Shown here: in pieces, positions 40,990 through 50,489 of the stretch | Position numbering within the stretch: the stretch's first letter is position 1 | How the letters are laid out: each line of letters starts with the position of its first letter | DNA from: a bacterium | GTDB taxonomy: Bacteria > Myxococcota_A > Bradymonadia > UBA7976 > UBA1532 | Assembly: GCA_030426085.1 (NCBI GenBank) | Contig: JAUHYW010000005.1 | Coordinates: 165,947-229,946, forward strand | DNA length: 64,000 bases | Direction of reading: 5' to 3' | Notes under the pieces: model-generated | Seen by the model: the letters and a program-made list of their open reading frames with translations, nothing else | Told to the model about the DNA's origin: nothing | Database searches by the model: none | Made by a program: the position numbers and the translations under genes

Positions 40990-41108
40990 GGCTTCCTCCT
41001 GGTGCAGCGATGGCGCACACATCGCCCGACACGGGGGGCGCTGTGCCATCCATCTATCTGGTTTCATTCGGGTTTTTCCCGGTACGACGAAAGAGATGTT
41101 CACCGCTT

Positions 41109-41143
41109 CCCGGGCTGTCAACCGGCTCGGGTGATTTTTTTTT
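41109..41143. promoter_or_regulatory. Hairpin and T9 tract / possible Hsp20 promoter with A-tract
   Basis: On the + strand CCCGGGC (41109-41115) can pair with GCTCGGG (41125-41131, one G-U), followed by nine T (41135-41143): the shape of a Rho-independent terminator. On the - strand the loop reads TTGACA (41121-41116), a perfect -35 hexamer, with the A9 tract upstream like an UP element, for the Hsp20 genes. A good -10 is not visible at 16-18 bp, so the promoter reading is unsure. There is no + strand gene just upstream to be terminated. The rest of the 299-bp gap (40990-41288) shows no gene. Confidence 0.4.
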
Positions 41144-41288
41144 CGTCGGCCGCGCCCGGCCCGATCACCTCGCTCGACAGGGCGATCGGGTCACTGACTT
41201 TGCATACGCACCGGATCTCGCCGAGAATCACCGGGTGGCGCCCTCGACCCGCGCTCGAAGCGCCGCGCCCGACCGCCGAGGACCCGAC

Positions 41289-42740
41289 GTGTCTGATCCC
41301 AAGAGCCCCGACGACGCCCCACCGCCCGGCGAGGCGCCCGGGCGTCCCGGCCGGACGGCGCCGTTCTCCAAGCCGCCGCCGGCGGCGTTCGTCGTGCCCT
41401 ACGAGAGCATCGACGAGGACGTGCCGCCCCCGCCGGCGGCCTCGGTGATCGTGCGTCAGAGCTACGCCAACGAGGTGCCCCCGGTCGTCGCCCGGCCCCA
41501 GAAGCAGCCCGGCGAGGACGACCCGACGACCCGGGTCGAGGTCATCGCCGACGCCGATCTGGAAGAGGGCGAGACGGCGCGGATGCCCGCCGCCGACGGG
41601 CCGCAGGCCGCCGGGGTGCCGGTGGTCACCGACGCCGACCTGGAGGACGAGGAGGCCCGCACCGGGCGCCCGCCCGACGACGCCGGCCCGGCGGTCATCA
41701 TCGACGGCCCCTCGGAGGCCTACGCCCCCCGGGACGCCGACCGCTGCCCCTACTGCCTGACCTTCACCGGCCTGAGCCACGCCCGCAGCCGCGGCGTGCG
41801 CTACTGCCCGATGTGCGGCGCCGACTGGGCCAGCCTCGACCGTGAGGTCGAGGCCCCCTCCGGGGCGGTCATCCCGCTCGGCGAAGAGCTGCCGACCGTC
41901 GAAGACGACGTCGAAGACCACCCGACCAACGAGTTCACCCGCCTCGGCCCGACCCGCCCCGCGCCGGGTGAGCCGGGCTTCGTGCCGCCGCCGCCGCCGC
42001 CCCGGCGCAGCGCCAACCCCTGGCTCATGCTGCTGACCGGCGTCTCGCTGGGGCTGGCCGGCACGATGACCGTCGCCTGGCTCTACAGCCGGCGCCAGCC
42101 CCCGCCGCCGACGGTGGTCTCCGAGCCCCCGCCGCCGACCCGGGTGTCGCCGCCGGTGGTGCAGACCCCGGTCGCCGTCGACCCCGAGGAGGCCGACCCG
42201 CCGCCCGCCCGGCCCGAGGCTCCGACCCCCGAGAAGATCGCCGCCGCGCCGACGCCGCCCACGCCGGAGCCGAAGCCGCCGAAGCCGACCCCGGTCGAGC
42301 CCGACCCGCCCGATCCGACCCCGCCCGAGCCGACGCCCCCCGAGCCGACCCGGCCGCCGGTCTCGCCCGACTCGGTGCAGGCCGCGCTCATCGACGCCAC
42401 CTCGCTGCTGCCGCCCCGGGCGCTGGTCGACATCCGCCCCCGGATCGACGGGGACATCGTCTTCCTGACCGGGGTGGTGGACGGCACCGAGACGCTGAGC
42501 CAGATCGTGGCCGCGGTGGCGGCGGTGCAGGGCGTGCGCGCGGTCGACAGCCGCGGGGTGCGCCCGGCGTGGAAGCAGTACACCGTCGTCAAGGGCGACT
42601 CGCTCTCCCGCATCGCCCAGCTCTACTACGGCGACACCAACGCCTGGCCCCGGATCTTCCGGGCCAACCAGGACATCGTGAAGACCCCCGGCGCGCTGCA
42701 CCCGGGCATGAAGCTGCGCATCCCGATGAACACGCCCTGA
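41289..42740 (+). CDS. Single-pass membrane protein with zinc ribbon, BON-like and LysM domains
   Basis: 483 aa, GTG start. Acidic/Pro-rich N-terminal region, then a zinc-ribbon-like CPYC ... CPMC (about 152-175), one membrane helix (about 242-268), and a Pro-rich spacer with PPEPTPPEPT repeats. A BON-like domain (about 363-424, ALVDIRPRIDGDIVFLTGVVDG) precedes a C-terminal LysM (429-481, TVVKGDSLSRIAQLYYGD ... LHPGMKLRIP). The outer part should bind peptidoglycan and the inner part may sense or recruit protein. The zinc-ribbon plus BON-LysM combination is not one I recognise. No neighbour suggests a role. Confidence 0.75.
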   Translation: MSDPKSPDDAPPPGEAPGRPGRTAPFSKPPPAAFVVPYESIDEDVPPPPAASVIVRQSYANEVPPVVARPQKQPGEDDPTTRVEVIADADLEEGETARMPAADGPQAAGVPVVTDADLEDEEARTGRPPDDAGPAVIIDGPSEAYAPRDADRCPYCLTFTGLSHARSRGVRYCPMCGADWASLDREVEAPSGAVIPLGEELPTVEDDVEDHPTNEFTRLGPTRPAPGEPGFVPPPPPPRRSANPWLMLLTGVSLGLAGTMTVAWLYSRRQPPPPTVVSEPPPPTRVSPPVVQTPVAVDPEEADPPPARPEAPTPEKIAAAPTPPTPEPKPPKPTPVEPDPPDPTPPEPTPPEPTRPPVSPDSVQAALIDATSLLPPRALVDIRPRIDGDIVFLTGVVDGTETLSQIVAAVAAVQGVRAVDSRGVRPAWKQYTVVKGDSLSRIAQLYYGDTNAWPRIFRANQDIVKTPGALHPGMKLRIPMNTP

Positions 42741-42899
42741 GCGGGCCCGGCGGACCGTCCGACCGGGTGGGGGGACGGTCCCGGTCCGGCTCGCCGCCCG
42801 CGTGATCGTTCATCCAGGGCCGACACGGGCCGGGCGCCGGGTGGCACGCCCGCTGCAATCCGAGGGGAGCACCGACCTCCACCCACCTCGGAGCACGCC

Positions 42900-43643
42900 A
42901 TGGCCACCGCCGCTCTCGCCCTCACCCCCGCCCGTCCCTTCCACCAGATCATCGACCCCCGGGCCCTCTCCGACGCGGAGCGGACGGGCTTCGTCGACGC
43001 GCTGCACGCCTGCCACACCCGCATCTTCTCCGGGGTGGACCGGGCGGGCTTCGTGGCCTACGTCATCGATCCACCCGCCGCCTGGACCCGCATCTTCGTG
43101 CTGCGGGACGGCGGCGGCACCCCCCGGGGCTACGCCGCGTTCCACGTCTACGAGGTGAGCCACGACGGCCGCCCGATCACCGTCGTGCGCATGGAGGCCG
43201 GCTTCGAAACCGCCTGGCGCGACTGCGCCGCGTATCGCCGCTTCGCCCTGGCCTGCTTCGCGCGGGCCCGGGTGCAGGCCCGGGGGCCGCTGTACTTCGT
43301 CTGCTGCCCGGTGCACCCCTCGTCCTTCGTGGTGCTCGCCCGCCACGCGCCGACGCTGTGGACCCTGGCCGACGCCAGCACCCCGCCCCGCGCCCGGCGG
43401 CTGCTGAGCGGCCTCGCCCGCACGCTGGGCCTCGACCCGGTCGGCGAAGGCGTCTTCCGCATCGGCTGGATCACCCGCCACGGCCCGCGCCCGGCGCGGA
43501 TCAGCCCCGAGGCGCAGACCTACCTGCGGGCCAACCCCGGCTATCGCATGGGGCATGGCCTGCTGACCGTCGTGCCGGTGACCTGGGGTGGGGTCGCGCG
43601 GGCCGGGCTCAGCCTGCTCGCCGGAGCGTGGCGGCGGCGCTGA
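42900..43643 (+). CDS. Hypothetical protein, GNAT-like
   Basis: 247 aa. It looks like the GNAT acetyltransferase fold (RIFVLRDGGGTPRGYAAFHVYEV followed by a helical/strand pattern and FVCCPVHPSSFVVLARHAP), but the acetyl-CoA motif is not convincing. Not recognised with certainty. ATG 42900 has GGAGCACGCC upstream. It is isolated: 159 bp separates it from the LysM gene, with a GGTGGGTGGAGG-type C-rich stretch but no clear promoter, and rne converges from the right. Confidence 0.55.
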   Translation: MATAALALTPARPFHQIIDPRALSDAERTGFVDALHACHTRIFSGVDRAGFVAYVIDPPAAWTRIFVLRDGGGTPRGYAAFHVYEVSHDGRPITVVRMEAGFETAWRDCAAYRRFALACFARARVQARGPLYFVCCPVHPSSFVVLARHAPTLWTLADASTPPRARRLLSGLARTLGLDPVGEGVFRIGWITRHGPRPARISPEAQTYLRANPGYRMGHGLLTVVPVTWGGVARAGLSLLAGAWRRR

Positions 43644-43685
43644 GCCCGGCGCCCGGGCAGAGCGCCCGGCGCGGGTGAGGCGGCC

Positions 43686-46600
43686 TCAGTCGTCGCCGAG
43701 TGTGGCGAAGATGGCCGCCGCGGCGGCCTTGGCCGGATCGTCCGCCGTCGCTCGCGCTTCGGGCGCCGCCGACCCCGCCTTCGCGGCGGGCGCCTCGTCG
43801 ACCGGGGGCACGTCGGTCTGATCACCCGACAGGCGGGCCTTCAGCCGCTGAGCGGCGCGGCGGGCGGCCGAGCGGCCGTCCGCCGGCGCGTCACCCTCGG
43901 CGGGCTTGGCGGGCTCGGCGGTCTCGGTCGGCTCGGCGGCCTTGCGAGACCGACGGCGGGCGGGCTTCTTCGCCTCCGCTTCACCCTCGGCGGGCTCGGC
44001 GGCCTTGCGGGATCGACGGCGGGCGGGCTTCGCCTCCGCTTCACCCTCGGCGGGCTCGGCGGCCTTGCGGGACCGACGGCGGGCGGGCTTCGCCTCCGCT
44101 TCGCCCTCGGCGGGCTCGGCGGCCTTGCGGGACCGACGGCGGGCGGGCTTCGCCTCCGCTTCACCCTCGGCGGGCTCGGCGGCCTTGCGGGACCGGCGGC
44201 GGGCGGGCTTCGCCTCCGCTTCACCCTCGGTGGGCTCGGCGGCCTTGCGGGACCGGCGGCGGGCGGGCTTCGCCTCCGCTTCACCCTCGGTGGGCTCGGC
44301 GCCCTTGCGGGACCGGCGGCGGGCGGGCTTCGCCTCCGCTTCGCCCTCGGCGGGCTCGGCGGCCTTGCGGGACCGGCGGCGGGCGGGCTTCTTCTCCGCA
44401 TCGCCTTCGGCAGCCGGGGCGGCCTTGCGCGTGCGGCGGCGGGCGGGCGCCTTCTCCTCGGCGTCGACCGTGGCCGGCTCGGCCGCCGGGGCCTGCGCCT
44501 CGACCGCCTCCGGCGCGGGGGCCGGCGCCGGCTCGGCGGTCTCCGCCGGGGCCTCGGCCGGGGCCTCACCGGACAGCTTCGCCCGCAGCCGCGCCGCGGC
44601 CCGGCGGGTGGGGCTGTCCCCGCTCGGGGCCTCGGCGGTCGGCTGCGCCTCGGGCGCCGGCGCGGCGGGGGCCTCGCCCTGCTCGTTCAGCTTCGCCTTC
44701 AGGCGCTCGGCCGCCCGGCGAGCGGCGCGGCTGACCGCGCCCTCGGGCGCCTTCGCCGCGGCGGGGGCCTCGGGCTCTGCCGGGGTCGCCTCGGGCGCGG
44801 ACTCGGTCTGATCGGCCAGCTTCGCCCGCAGCCGGTCGGCCGCCTTGCGGGCCGCCTTGGCCCGCGCGCCGGGCACGTCCACCGGCTCGGCCGGAGCCGG
44901 GGCCGGGGCGGGCGCCCCGGGCGCGACGGCTTCGGGCGCGGCGGCCTCGGGCGCGGCGGCCTCCGGCTCGGCGGCCGGCTGCGTCGCCGGCTCGGCGCCG
45001 GTCAGCTTCGCCCGCAGCCGCGCCGCGGCCCGACGGCTGGCCCCGGCCATGTCGGCCGCCTCGGCCTGCGCCCCGGTGTCGGCCTCGACCGCCGGCTCGG
45101 CGACCGGCTCGGCCGGGCGCGCGGCGGCCGGGCTCTCGACGGCCGGAGTCTCGGCGGCCGGGGTCTCGGGCGCGGCCGCCACGTCCGGATCCTGCCCCAT
45201 CAGGCGGGCCCGCAGCCGGCCCGCCGCCCGGCGCGCGGCCTCGGCCACGTCCCCCGCCGGCGCCGCGGGCGTCTCGGCCCGGGCCTGGCTCTCGGCTTCG
45301 GCGGCGGCCCGGGGCGCGCCCCGACGACCGCGGCGCGCCCGGCGCTCCCGATTGCGGGCCCGAGCGGCCTCCCGCTCCAGGCGCTCCTCCTCGGTGTCGC
45401 CGGTCGACTCGCCGGCATCGGCGGCCTCCTCGGCGTCCGTCGGCGCGTCGGCGGCCTGTTCGTCCGCCTCCGGGCGGCGGCCCTCGCCGGACGCCCGCCG
45501 GCGCCGGCTGCCCGACTCCCGGCGGCCCTCGCCCGACTCGCGGCGACGGCGGCGACGGCGGCGACGGCGGCGACGGCCCCCGCTCTCTCCGTCGCCGTCC
45601 TCGGCCTTCGCCGGCTCGACGGGGGCCTCGACGGCCGCCTCCGGCTCGTCGTCCCCGAGGTCGGGCGGCTCGACGCTCTCCGGCCCGATGTCGGCGGTGG
45701 CCAGCGCGTCGGGCGCGATGAAGCCCACCACCTTCGGCGGCTCGAACGGCGTGTCGTCGTCGTCGTCGGTGCTCGGGCGCCCCCGGCCGCGGCTGCGGTT
45801 CTGGTCCCGCCCCCGGCCCCGATCGCGGCCCCGATCGCGGCCCCGGTCGCGGTCTCGGCCCCGGCTGCGGCCCCGCTCCTCGCGGGCCGGGCTCTTCTCG
45901 GCCTGCCCCGGGGCGGTGATCTCGAACGCGTCCCGGGCGCTGACCGCCGAGATGTCCGGGATCAGCTCGATGTCGACCTCGAACTGCTCCTCGAGCGCCG
46001 CGATCGCCGCCCGGTGGCTGTTGAGCAGGCACAGGGCCACCGGGACCGGCAGCCGCCCCCGCACCGTCGAGCGCACCGGCGCGCTGACCGCCAGCTCCTG
46101 CAGGCGGCGCAGCATGGTCATCGCCGCGACCTCCGTCGTCATCACGTAGCCCGAGCCGTCGCACATCGGGCACGGGTCGTGGGTCGACGACAGCAGCCGG
46201 GCCTTGATGCGCTGCCGCGACATCTCGAGCAGCCCGAACTTCGAGATCCGGCCCACCTCGGTGCGGGCCTTGTCGAGCTTGACCGCCTTCTTGAGCGCCT
46301 TCTCGACGTTGCGCCGGTGCTTGCCGTCGTTCATGTCGATGAAGTCGACGACGATCAGCCCCCCGATGTCCCGCAGCCGGAGCTGGCGGCCCACCGCGTC
46401 GGCGGCCTCGAGGTTGGTCTCGTAGGCCATCTGCTCCTGGTTCTGCTGGCCCTTGGACTTGCCCGAGTTCACGTCGATGGCGGTCAGCGCCTCGGTGGTG
46501 TGCACCACGATGCTGCCCCCGCTCGGCATCGGCACCTTGGGGGTCTGGATCGCCTCGAGCTGCCGGCCGAGGCCGTAGTTCGAGAAGATGGGCATCTTGC

Positions 46601-47381
46601 CGCCGTACCGCTTGAGCTTGCCCGCGTCGTCGGGCATGTGCCGCTCGAAGAACGCCCGCAGCCGGCCCTCGACCTCGGCGTCGTCGACGACCACCTCGTC
46701 GATGTCGTCGGTGAAGTAGTCCCGCACCGAGCGGATGACCACGTCCGGCTCGCGGTAGACGAGCCCCGGGCCGCCGAGTTGCTGGAACCGGGCCTGGGCG
46801 TGGCCCCAGATGCGCAGCAGGTTCTGCGAGTCGCGCTGCAGCTCGGCCTTGCTGCGCCCCTGGCCCGCGGTGCGCACGATGATGCCCATCTCTTCGGGCA
46901 GGTCGAGCTTGGCGATGATCGCCTTGAGCTTCTTGCGGTCCTTCTCGTCCTGGATCTTGCGGCTGACCCCGCCGCTGCCGCTGAACGGCATCAGCACCAT
47001 GTAGCGCCCGGGCAGGGTGATGTCGGTGGTCAGCGCGGCGCCCTTGTTGCCGACCTCCTCCTTGTAGGCCTGCACCAGCATCTCGGCGCCCTTGGTGAGC
47101 ACGTCCTGGATGCGGGGGCGCCCGCTGCCCTGGGGCTCGCGGGTCCAGTAGCGGCGGTGGATGTCGTTGAAGGTGATGAAGCCGTTGCGCTCGGCTCCAT
47201 AGTCAACGAAGGCGGCCTGCAGCCCGGCTTCGACGCTGACGACCCGGGCCTTGTACAGGTTGCCCTTGATCAGCTCGTTGCCTTCGATCGCCACGTTGAG
47301 GTCTTCGAGGATGTTGTCCTCGACGATCGCCACCCGGACCTCTCCGGCCTGCGCGGCGTTGACCAGCATGCGCTTGCTCAT
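43686..47381 (-). CDS. rne: Ribonuclease E/G with long repetitive C-terminus
   Basis: 1231 aa; the catalytic core is about 1-500 and the rest is low complexity. S1 domain near 37-115 (KGNLYKARVVSVEAGLQAAFVDYG). Core motifs: TAIDVNSGKSKG and GGLIVVDFIDM with the metal-binding aspartates, and the zinc link DPCPMCDGSG (CPxC). It matures rRNA/tRNA and degrades mRNA. The tail has Arg-rich RGRSRGRDRDRGR (about 508-545), then six copies of an RRAAxRLKAKL-type helix (about 715-1190) and nine PARRRSRK units. RNase E tails act as scaffold/RNA-binding regions; here the repeats are unusually many. Start ATG 47381 with AGGAG upstream. Confidence 0.92.
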   Translation of the reverse strand: MSKRMLVNAAQAGEVRVAIVEDNILEDLNVAIEGNELIKGNLYKARVVSVEAGLQAAFVDYGAERNGFITFNDIHRRYWTREPQGSGRPRIQDVLTKGAEMLVQAYKEEVGNKGAALTTDITLPGRYMVLMPFSGSGGVSRKIQDEKDRKKLKAIIAKLDLPEEMGIIVRTAGQGRSKAELQRDSQNLLRIWGHAQARFQQLGGPGLVYREPDVVIRSVRDYFTDDIDEVVVDDAEVEGRLRAFFERHMPDDAGKLKRYGGKMPIFSNYGLGRQLEAIQTPKVPMPSGGSIVVHTTEALTAIDVNSGKSKGQQNQEQMAYETNLEAADAVGRQLRLRDIGGLIVVDFIDMNDGKHRRNVEKALKKAVKLDKARTEVGRISKFGLLEMSRQRIKARLLSSTHDPCPMCDGSGYVMTTEVAAMTMLRRLQELAVSAPVRSTVRGRLPVPVALCLLNSHRAAIAALEEQFEVDIELIPDISAVSARDAFEITAPGQAEKSPAREERGRSRGRDRDRGRDRGRDRGRGRDQNRSRGRGRPSTDDDDDTPFEPPKVVGFIAPDALATADIGPESVEPPDLGDDEPEAAVEAPVEPAKAEDGDGESGGRRRRRRRRRRRRESGEGRRESGSRRRRASGEGRRPEADEQAADAPTDAEEAADAGESTGDTEEERLEREAARARNRERRARRGRRGAPRAAAEAESQARAETPAAPAGDVAEAARRAAGRLRARLMGQDPDVAAAPETPAAETPAVESPAAARPAEPVAEPAVEADTGAQAEAADMAGASRRAAARLRAKLTGAEPATQPAAEPEAAAPEAAAPEAVAPGAPAPAPAPAEPVDVPGARAKAARKAADRLRAKLADQTESAPEATPAEPEAPAAAKAPEGAVSRAARRAAERLKAKLNEQGEAPAAPAPEAQPTAEAPSGDSPTRRAAARLRAKLSGEAPAEAPAETAEPAPAPAPEAVEAQAPAAEPATVDAEEKAPARRRTRKAAPAAEGDAEKKPARRRSRKAAEPAEGEAEAKPARRRSRKGAEPTEGEAEAKPARRRSRKAAEPTEGEAEAKPARRRSRKAAEPAEGEAEAKPARRRSRKAAEPAEGEAEAKPARRRSRKAAEPAEGEAEAKPARRRSRKAAEPAEGEAEAKKPARRRSRKAAEPTETAEPAKPAEGDAPADGRSAARRAAQRLKARLSGDQTDVPPVDEAPAAKAGSAAPEARATADDPAKAAAAAIFATLGDD
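43936..44450 (-). repeat. Nine in-frame ~60-bp repeats in rne
   Basis: Lies inside the rne coding region. The DNA repeats every 60 bp almost perfectly (seven units are nearly identical), giving a 20-residue unit KPARRRSRKAAEPAEGEAEA. Variants at the Ala/Thr position and the basic residue exist. Such repeats expand and contract by slippage; copy number may differ between strains or be misassembled. Basic blocks alternate with acidic ones, as in disordered RNA-binding regions. Confidence 0.9.
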
Positions 47382-47707
47382 CGGTGATTCGCTCCTGCCG
47401 ACCGGTCCACGCGCCCGGCGCCGTCGCATGCATGCGGGCGTCTTCGGGCGGGACCTGGGCGGCGAAATCGCGGGGCGTCGCCCGCAGGGGTGCGGGGCCC
47501 GTGGGCCCCGGGGGGGTCGTCCGGGCGCACACCGCGCCGGGACGAGAGGATGTCGTGACGCGCGCCGAACCGCCGGTCCGCACAGCGCCCGGGGCGTCGA
47601 CCGGCCCGTTCGATCGAACGCCCATCCGGGGATGGACGTCGAGCGAGGGGGCAGGGAGACGAACCGGGTGGATCATGTAGCGATGTGGCTCGCGCGTCGG
47701 AAGGGTG
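47382..47707. promoter_or_regulatory. 326-bp rne upstream region with palindromes
   Basis: No gene seen. It contains a perfect 14-bp palindrome CGTTCGATCGAACG (47607-47620) directly next to a hairpin CCATCC-GG-GGATGG (47622-47635). A GGGGCCC-GT-GGGCCCC stem lies nearer the gene (47494-47509). They lie upstream of rne on the - strand, so they could be operator sites or parts of a structured 5' leader; RNase E is autoregulated through its leader in E. coli. Here that is only analogy. Confidence 0.35.
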
Positions 47708-48229
47708 TCACTCGATCGGATCGGGCCGACCGAAGACCTCGTGCCAGCGGGTCTCTACCATGACGACTCGCCGCTCCGCCAGACACATGTCGAGCACGGT
47801 CGAGGCGGTGTCGGCGTCGAGGTCGGGGCGCTGCACGGCGCACCGGGCGGCGTCCTGCAGGTCGTCCCAGTGGCCCCGGTCGCGCACCGGGCGCCGGATG
47901 ACCTCGATCCAGTCGGGGTCGCCGTAGCGCTCGAGGCGCATCGTATTGCGCAGGAAGAACTGCGGGGTGCGCAGCGCGAGCTGGTCCTCGATCTCCGGGG
48001 GGCGCTCCACCGGTCGGCTGACGTCCGGCTTGAGTCGGCTCATCTCGCCGGCCGGGTCGGGCCCCAGCTTCACCGGCAGCGGCCGCTCGGGCACCAGCTC
48101 GGGCGGTCGGCGGGCGATGCGCGGCCGCCCCACCGCCTCGGCCCGGCGGATGGCGGCCCCCATCGCGTGGGCCCGGGCGCCGATGAACAGCGACTGGGGA
48201 GACGGCGGCGGCCGATCGGCGGGCGGCAT
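47708..48229 (-). CDS. Hypothetical protein, last gene of the Ycf46-like operon
   Basis: 173 aa. Not recognised. The N-terminal half is Pro/Arg-rich; the C-terminal half (about 95-173) looks folded and contains NTMRLERYGDPDWIEVIRRPVRDRGHWDDLQDA and AERRVVMVETRWHEVFG. ATG 48229 shares one base with the upstream stop (TGATG), the same coupling found throughout this operon, which argues that it belongs to it. Nothing indicates enzymatic activity. Confidence 0.65.
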   Translation of the reverse strand: MPPADRPPPSPQSLFIGARAHAMGAAIRRAEAVGRPRIARRPPELVPERPLPVKLGPDPAGEMSRLKPDVSRPVERPPEIEDQLALRTPQFFLRNTMRLERYGDPDWIEVIRRPVRDRGHWDDLQDAARCAVQRPDLDADTASTVLDMCLAERRVVMVETRWHEVFGRPDPIE

Positions 48230-50289
48230 CAGTCCTCGGACTTCTTCTCGTCGGCGTCGGGCGCCTCGCCGACGGGCGGCTTCTTGCCCAGGCCGCCGGC
48301 GAGCGGCTTCTTGCCCAGGCCGCCGAGGCCCAGGCCGCCGAGCGGCGTCTTGCCCTTGGCGCCCAGGCCGCCGAGGCCCAGGCCGCCGCCGAGCGGCTTC
48401 TTCTCGCCGCCGAGGCTGCTCCAGCCGGCGTCGATGCCGGTGCCCGGGGCCGACTTGCGGGCCGAGATGGGCGCGCCCAGCGAGCCGGTCAGCGGCCGAC
48501 CCCCGAGCGAGGGGCGGCTCGAGACCGGCGCCGGCGGCCGGGAGCCGCCCAGCGACGGGCGGGCGGCCGGCGGCTTGGAGCTGCCCAGCGACGGGCGCGC
48601 GATCGGCGGCTTGGATCCGCTCGGGGGGCGGGCGGACGCGTCGGAGCGCGCGCCGAGCGGCGGCAGCCCCCCGAGCGGCGACCGGCCCCCGCCGAGCGGG
48701 CTGCGCGGCGGCAGCCCGGGCATCGGGGGCGCGCTGCCTTCGTCGGACGCCGCGCTCGCCGCCCGCCGGGCCTCGTTGCGCCGACGGGCCTCCTCGCCCT
48801 TGCGGTTGGCCTCGGCCTCGGCCGCCCGCCGGATCGCGTCCACCTTGGCCCGCCGCTCGGCGGCCTGCCGGGCGGCGGCGTCCCCCGCGGCGGCTTCGCC
48901 GGCGGCGTCCTCGGCGGCCTTCCGGGCAGCGGCCTCTTCGGCGGCCTTCCGGGCGGCAGCCTCGTCAGCGGCCTTCTTGGCGGCGGCGTCCTCCGCGGCC
49001 TTCTTGGCAGCGGCCTCTTCAGCAGCCTTCTTGGCGGCGGCGTCCTCCGCGGCCTTCTTGGCGGCGGCCTCTTCGGCGGCCTTCTTGGCAGCGGCCTCGT
49101 CAGCAGCCTTCTTGGCGGCGGCGTCTTCCGCAGCCTTCTTGGCGGCGGCCTCTTCGGCGGCCTTCCGGGCGGCAGCCTCGTCAGCGGCCTTCTTGGCGGC
49201 GGCCTCTTCGGCGGCCTTCTTGGCAGCGGCCTCGTCAGCAGCCTTCTTGGCGGCGGCGTCTTCCGCAGCCTTCTTGGCAGCGGCGTCCTCCGCGGCCTTC
49301 TTGGTGGCGGCGTCCTCCGCGGCCTTCTTGGCGGCAGCGTCCTCCGCGGCCTTCTTGGCGGCAGCCTCGTCAGCGGCCTTCTTGGCGGCGGCCTCGTCAG
49401 CGGCCTTCTTGGCGGCAGCGTCCTCCGCGGCCTTCTTGGCGGCGGCGTCTTCGGCGGCCTTCTTGGCGGCAGCCTCGTCAGCGGCCTTCTTGGCGGCGGC
49501 CTCTTCGGCGGCCTTCTTGGCAGCGGCCTCTTCGGCGGCCTTCCGGGCTGCCGCCTCTTCAGCAGCCTTCCTGGCGGCGGCGTCCTCCGCGGCCTTCTTG
49601 GCAGCGGCCTCTTCGGCGGCCTTCCGGGCGGCGGCCTGCTGGGCCTCTTCGGCGGCCTTCGCGTCCGGGCCGGCCTCGGCGGCCTCCTCGGCGGCGGCCT
49701 CTTCCCGGGCCTTGCGGGCCGCCTCGCGCTCGGCGCGCTCGGCCTCGCGGGCGGCCTGCTTCGCCGCGGCGGCGGCCTCCCGCTTCGCCCGCTCGGCGGC
49801 CTCGGCCTCCTCCTGGGCCTTGCGCTCGGCCTCGGCCGCCTCCCGGCGCACCTTGTCGAGCTCCTTCTTCTTGCGCTTCTTGCGCGACCGCCGCTTGCGG
49901 GCCTTGCGGCTCTCGCGGCGGCTCTTGCGCTCGGCGGCCCGGGCCTCGCGGCGGGCCTCGCGCTCGGCCGCGCTCAGCCCGTCGGCCTCGTCCTGCGCGG
50001 CGGCGGCGGCCTCCTCGGCGTCGTCCTGCGCGTCGGCGGCGGCGTCATCGGCGTCGTCGTCGCCCGGATCCTCGTCGACCTCGGGCTCCGGCTCGGGCTC
50101 CGGCTCGGGCGCCGCGGCCGCGGGGGGCGGCTCGGGCGGGGGCAGGTCCGCCGCGGGCATCTCGGCGAGGATCGCGTCCGACCGGGCCGGCCCGGGAGAC
50201 GGCTCCTCGGCGATCTCGACCTCGGGCTCGGCCTCGAAGTCCGCCGGCTTGCCGCCGAAGGCGCTCTTGATCTTGTCCCACAGCCCCAT
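48229..50289 (-). CDS. EAAAK-type helical rod protein (Ala/Lys/Glu-rich repeats)
   Basis: 686 aa. N terminus [13 protein letters not shown] (short amphipathic segment), an acidic/Pro-rich part (about 20-105), then a basic helix (about 115-150, [15 protein letters not shown]). A 27-unit array of the nonapeptide [10 protein letters not shown]-type follows (about 218-460). The C-terminal part is Gly/Leu/Lys-rich with [11 protein letters not shown] repeats. The EAAAK motif forms stiff single helices, so the centre should be a rod about 35 nm long. TolA domain II is comparable in composition, but no TolA domains are present. It is coupled by TGATG to the neighbours on both sides. Function unknown. 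Confidence 0.75.
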   Translation of the reverse strand: MGLWDKIKSAFGGKPADFEAEPEVEIAEEPSPGPARSDAILAEMPAADLPPPEPPPAAAAPEPEPEPEPEVDEDPGDDDADDAAADAQDDAEEAAAAAQDEADGLSAAEREARREARAAERKSRRESRKARKRRSRKKRKKKELDKVRREAAEAERKAQEEAEAAERAKREAAAAAKQAAREAERAEREAARKAREEAAAEEAAEAGPDAKAAEEAQQAAARKAAEEAAAKKAAEDAAARKAAEEAAARKAAEEAAAKKAAEEAAAKKAADEAAAKKAAEDAAAKKAAEDAAAKKAADEAAAKKAADEAAAKKAAEDAAAKKAAEDAATKKAAEDAAAKKAAEDAAAKKAADEAAAKKAAEEAAAKKAADEAAARKAAEEAAAKKAAEDAAAKKAADEAAAKKAAEEAAAKKAAEDAAAKKAAEEAAAKKAAEDAAAKKAADEAAARKAAEEAAARKAAEDAAGEAAAGDAAARQAAERRAKVDAIRRAAEAEANRKGEEARRRNEARRAASAASDEGSAPPMPGLPPRSPLGGGRSPLGGLPPLGARSDASARPPSGSKPPIARPSLGSSKPPAARPSLGGSRPPAPVSSRPSLGGRPLTGSLGAPISARKSAPGTGIDAGWSSLGGEKKPLGGGLGLGGLGAKGKTPLGGLGLGGLGKKPLAGGLGKKPPVGEAPDADEKKSED
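48905..49640 (-). repeat. 27 tandem 27-bp in-frame repeats coding a nonapeptide helix
   Basis: Inside 48229-50289. Each unit codes (E/D)AAA(K/R)KAA(E/D). Units differ mainly at E/D and K/R positions and by synonymous changes, which indicates repeated duplication followed by drift. Counted by reading the translation; 27 complete units, plus degenerate flanks. Confidence 0.85.
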
Positions 50290-50489
50290 CAGTCGTCTTC
50301 TCCGATCTGAACCGCCGCCCGGTCTTCGGCTTCGGTCTGGTAGTACTCGGCCGTCTTCTCCCGCTCGACGACGATGCCCAGCTCCTCCTCGAGCTTGCGG
50401 GTCAGCGCGAGGCACTCTTCGCCCGCCGCGCCGCGCACCTGGAGCTTGACCTCGCCCGACGGCGTGATCTGGATGTCGATCTCGTGCAT
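50289..50489 (-). CDS. DUF2997 family small protein
   Basis: 66 aa, start ATG 50489 ([20 protein letters not shown]). A second ATG at 50498 adds three residues, but 50489 gives the one-base TGATG overlap seen in this operon. It matches what I remember of DUF2997: a short strand, pattern G-x-x-GxxCxxLTxxLEEELG, then an acidic tail. In other bacteria it is found next to DUF1257 and Ycf46-like ATPase genes, as here. Function unknown; perhaps a subunit or adaptor. Confidence 0.75.
   Translation of the reverse strand: MHEIDIQITPSGEVKLQVRGAAGEECLALTRKLEEELGIVVEREKTAEYYQTEAEDRAAVQIGEDD

Noticed and set aside
43936..44450. CRISPR-like regular 60-bp repeat pattern
   Set aside because: No variable spacers; the repeat unit is in frame and encodes a 20-residue peptide of rne.
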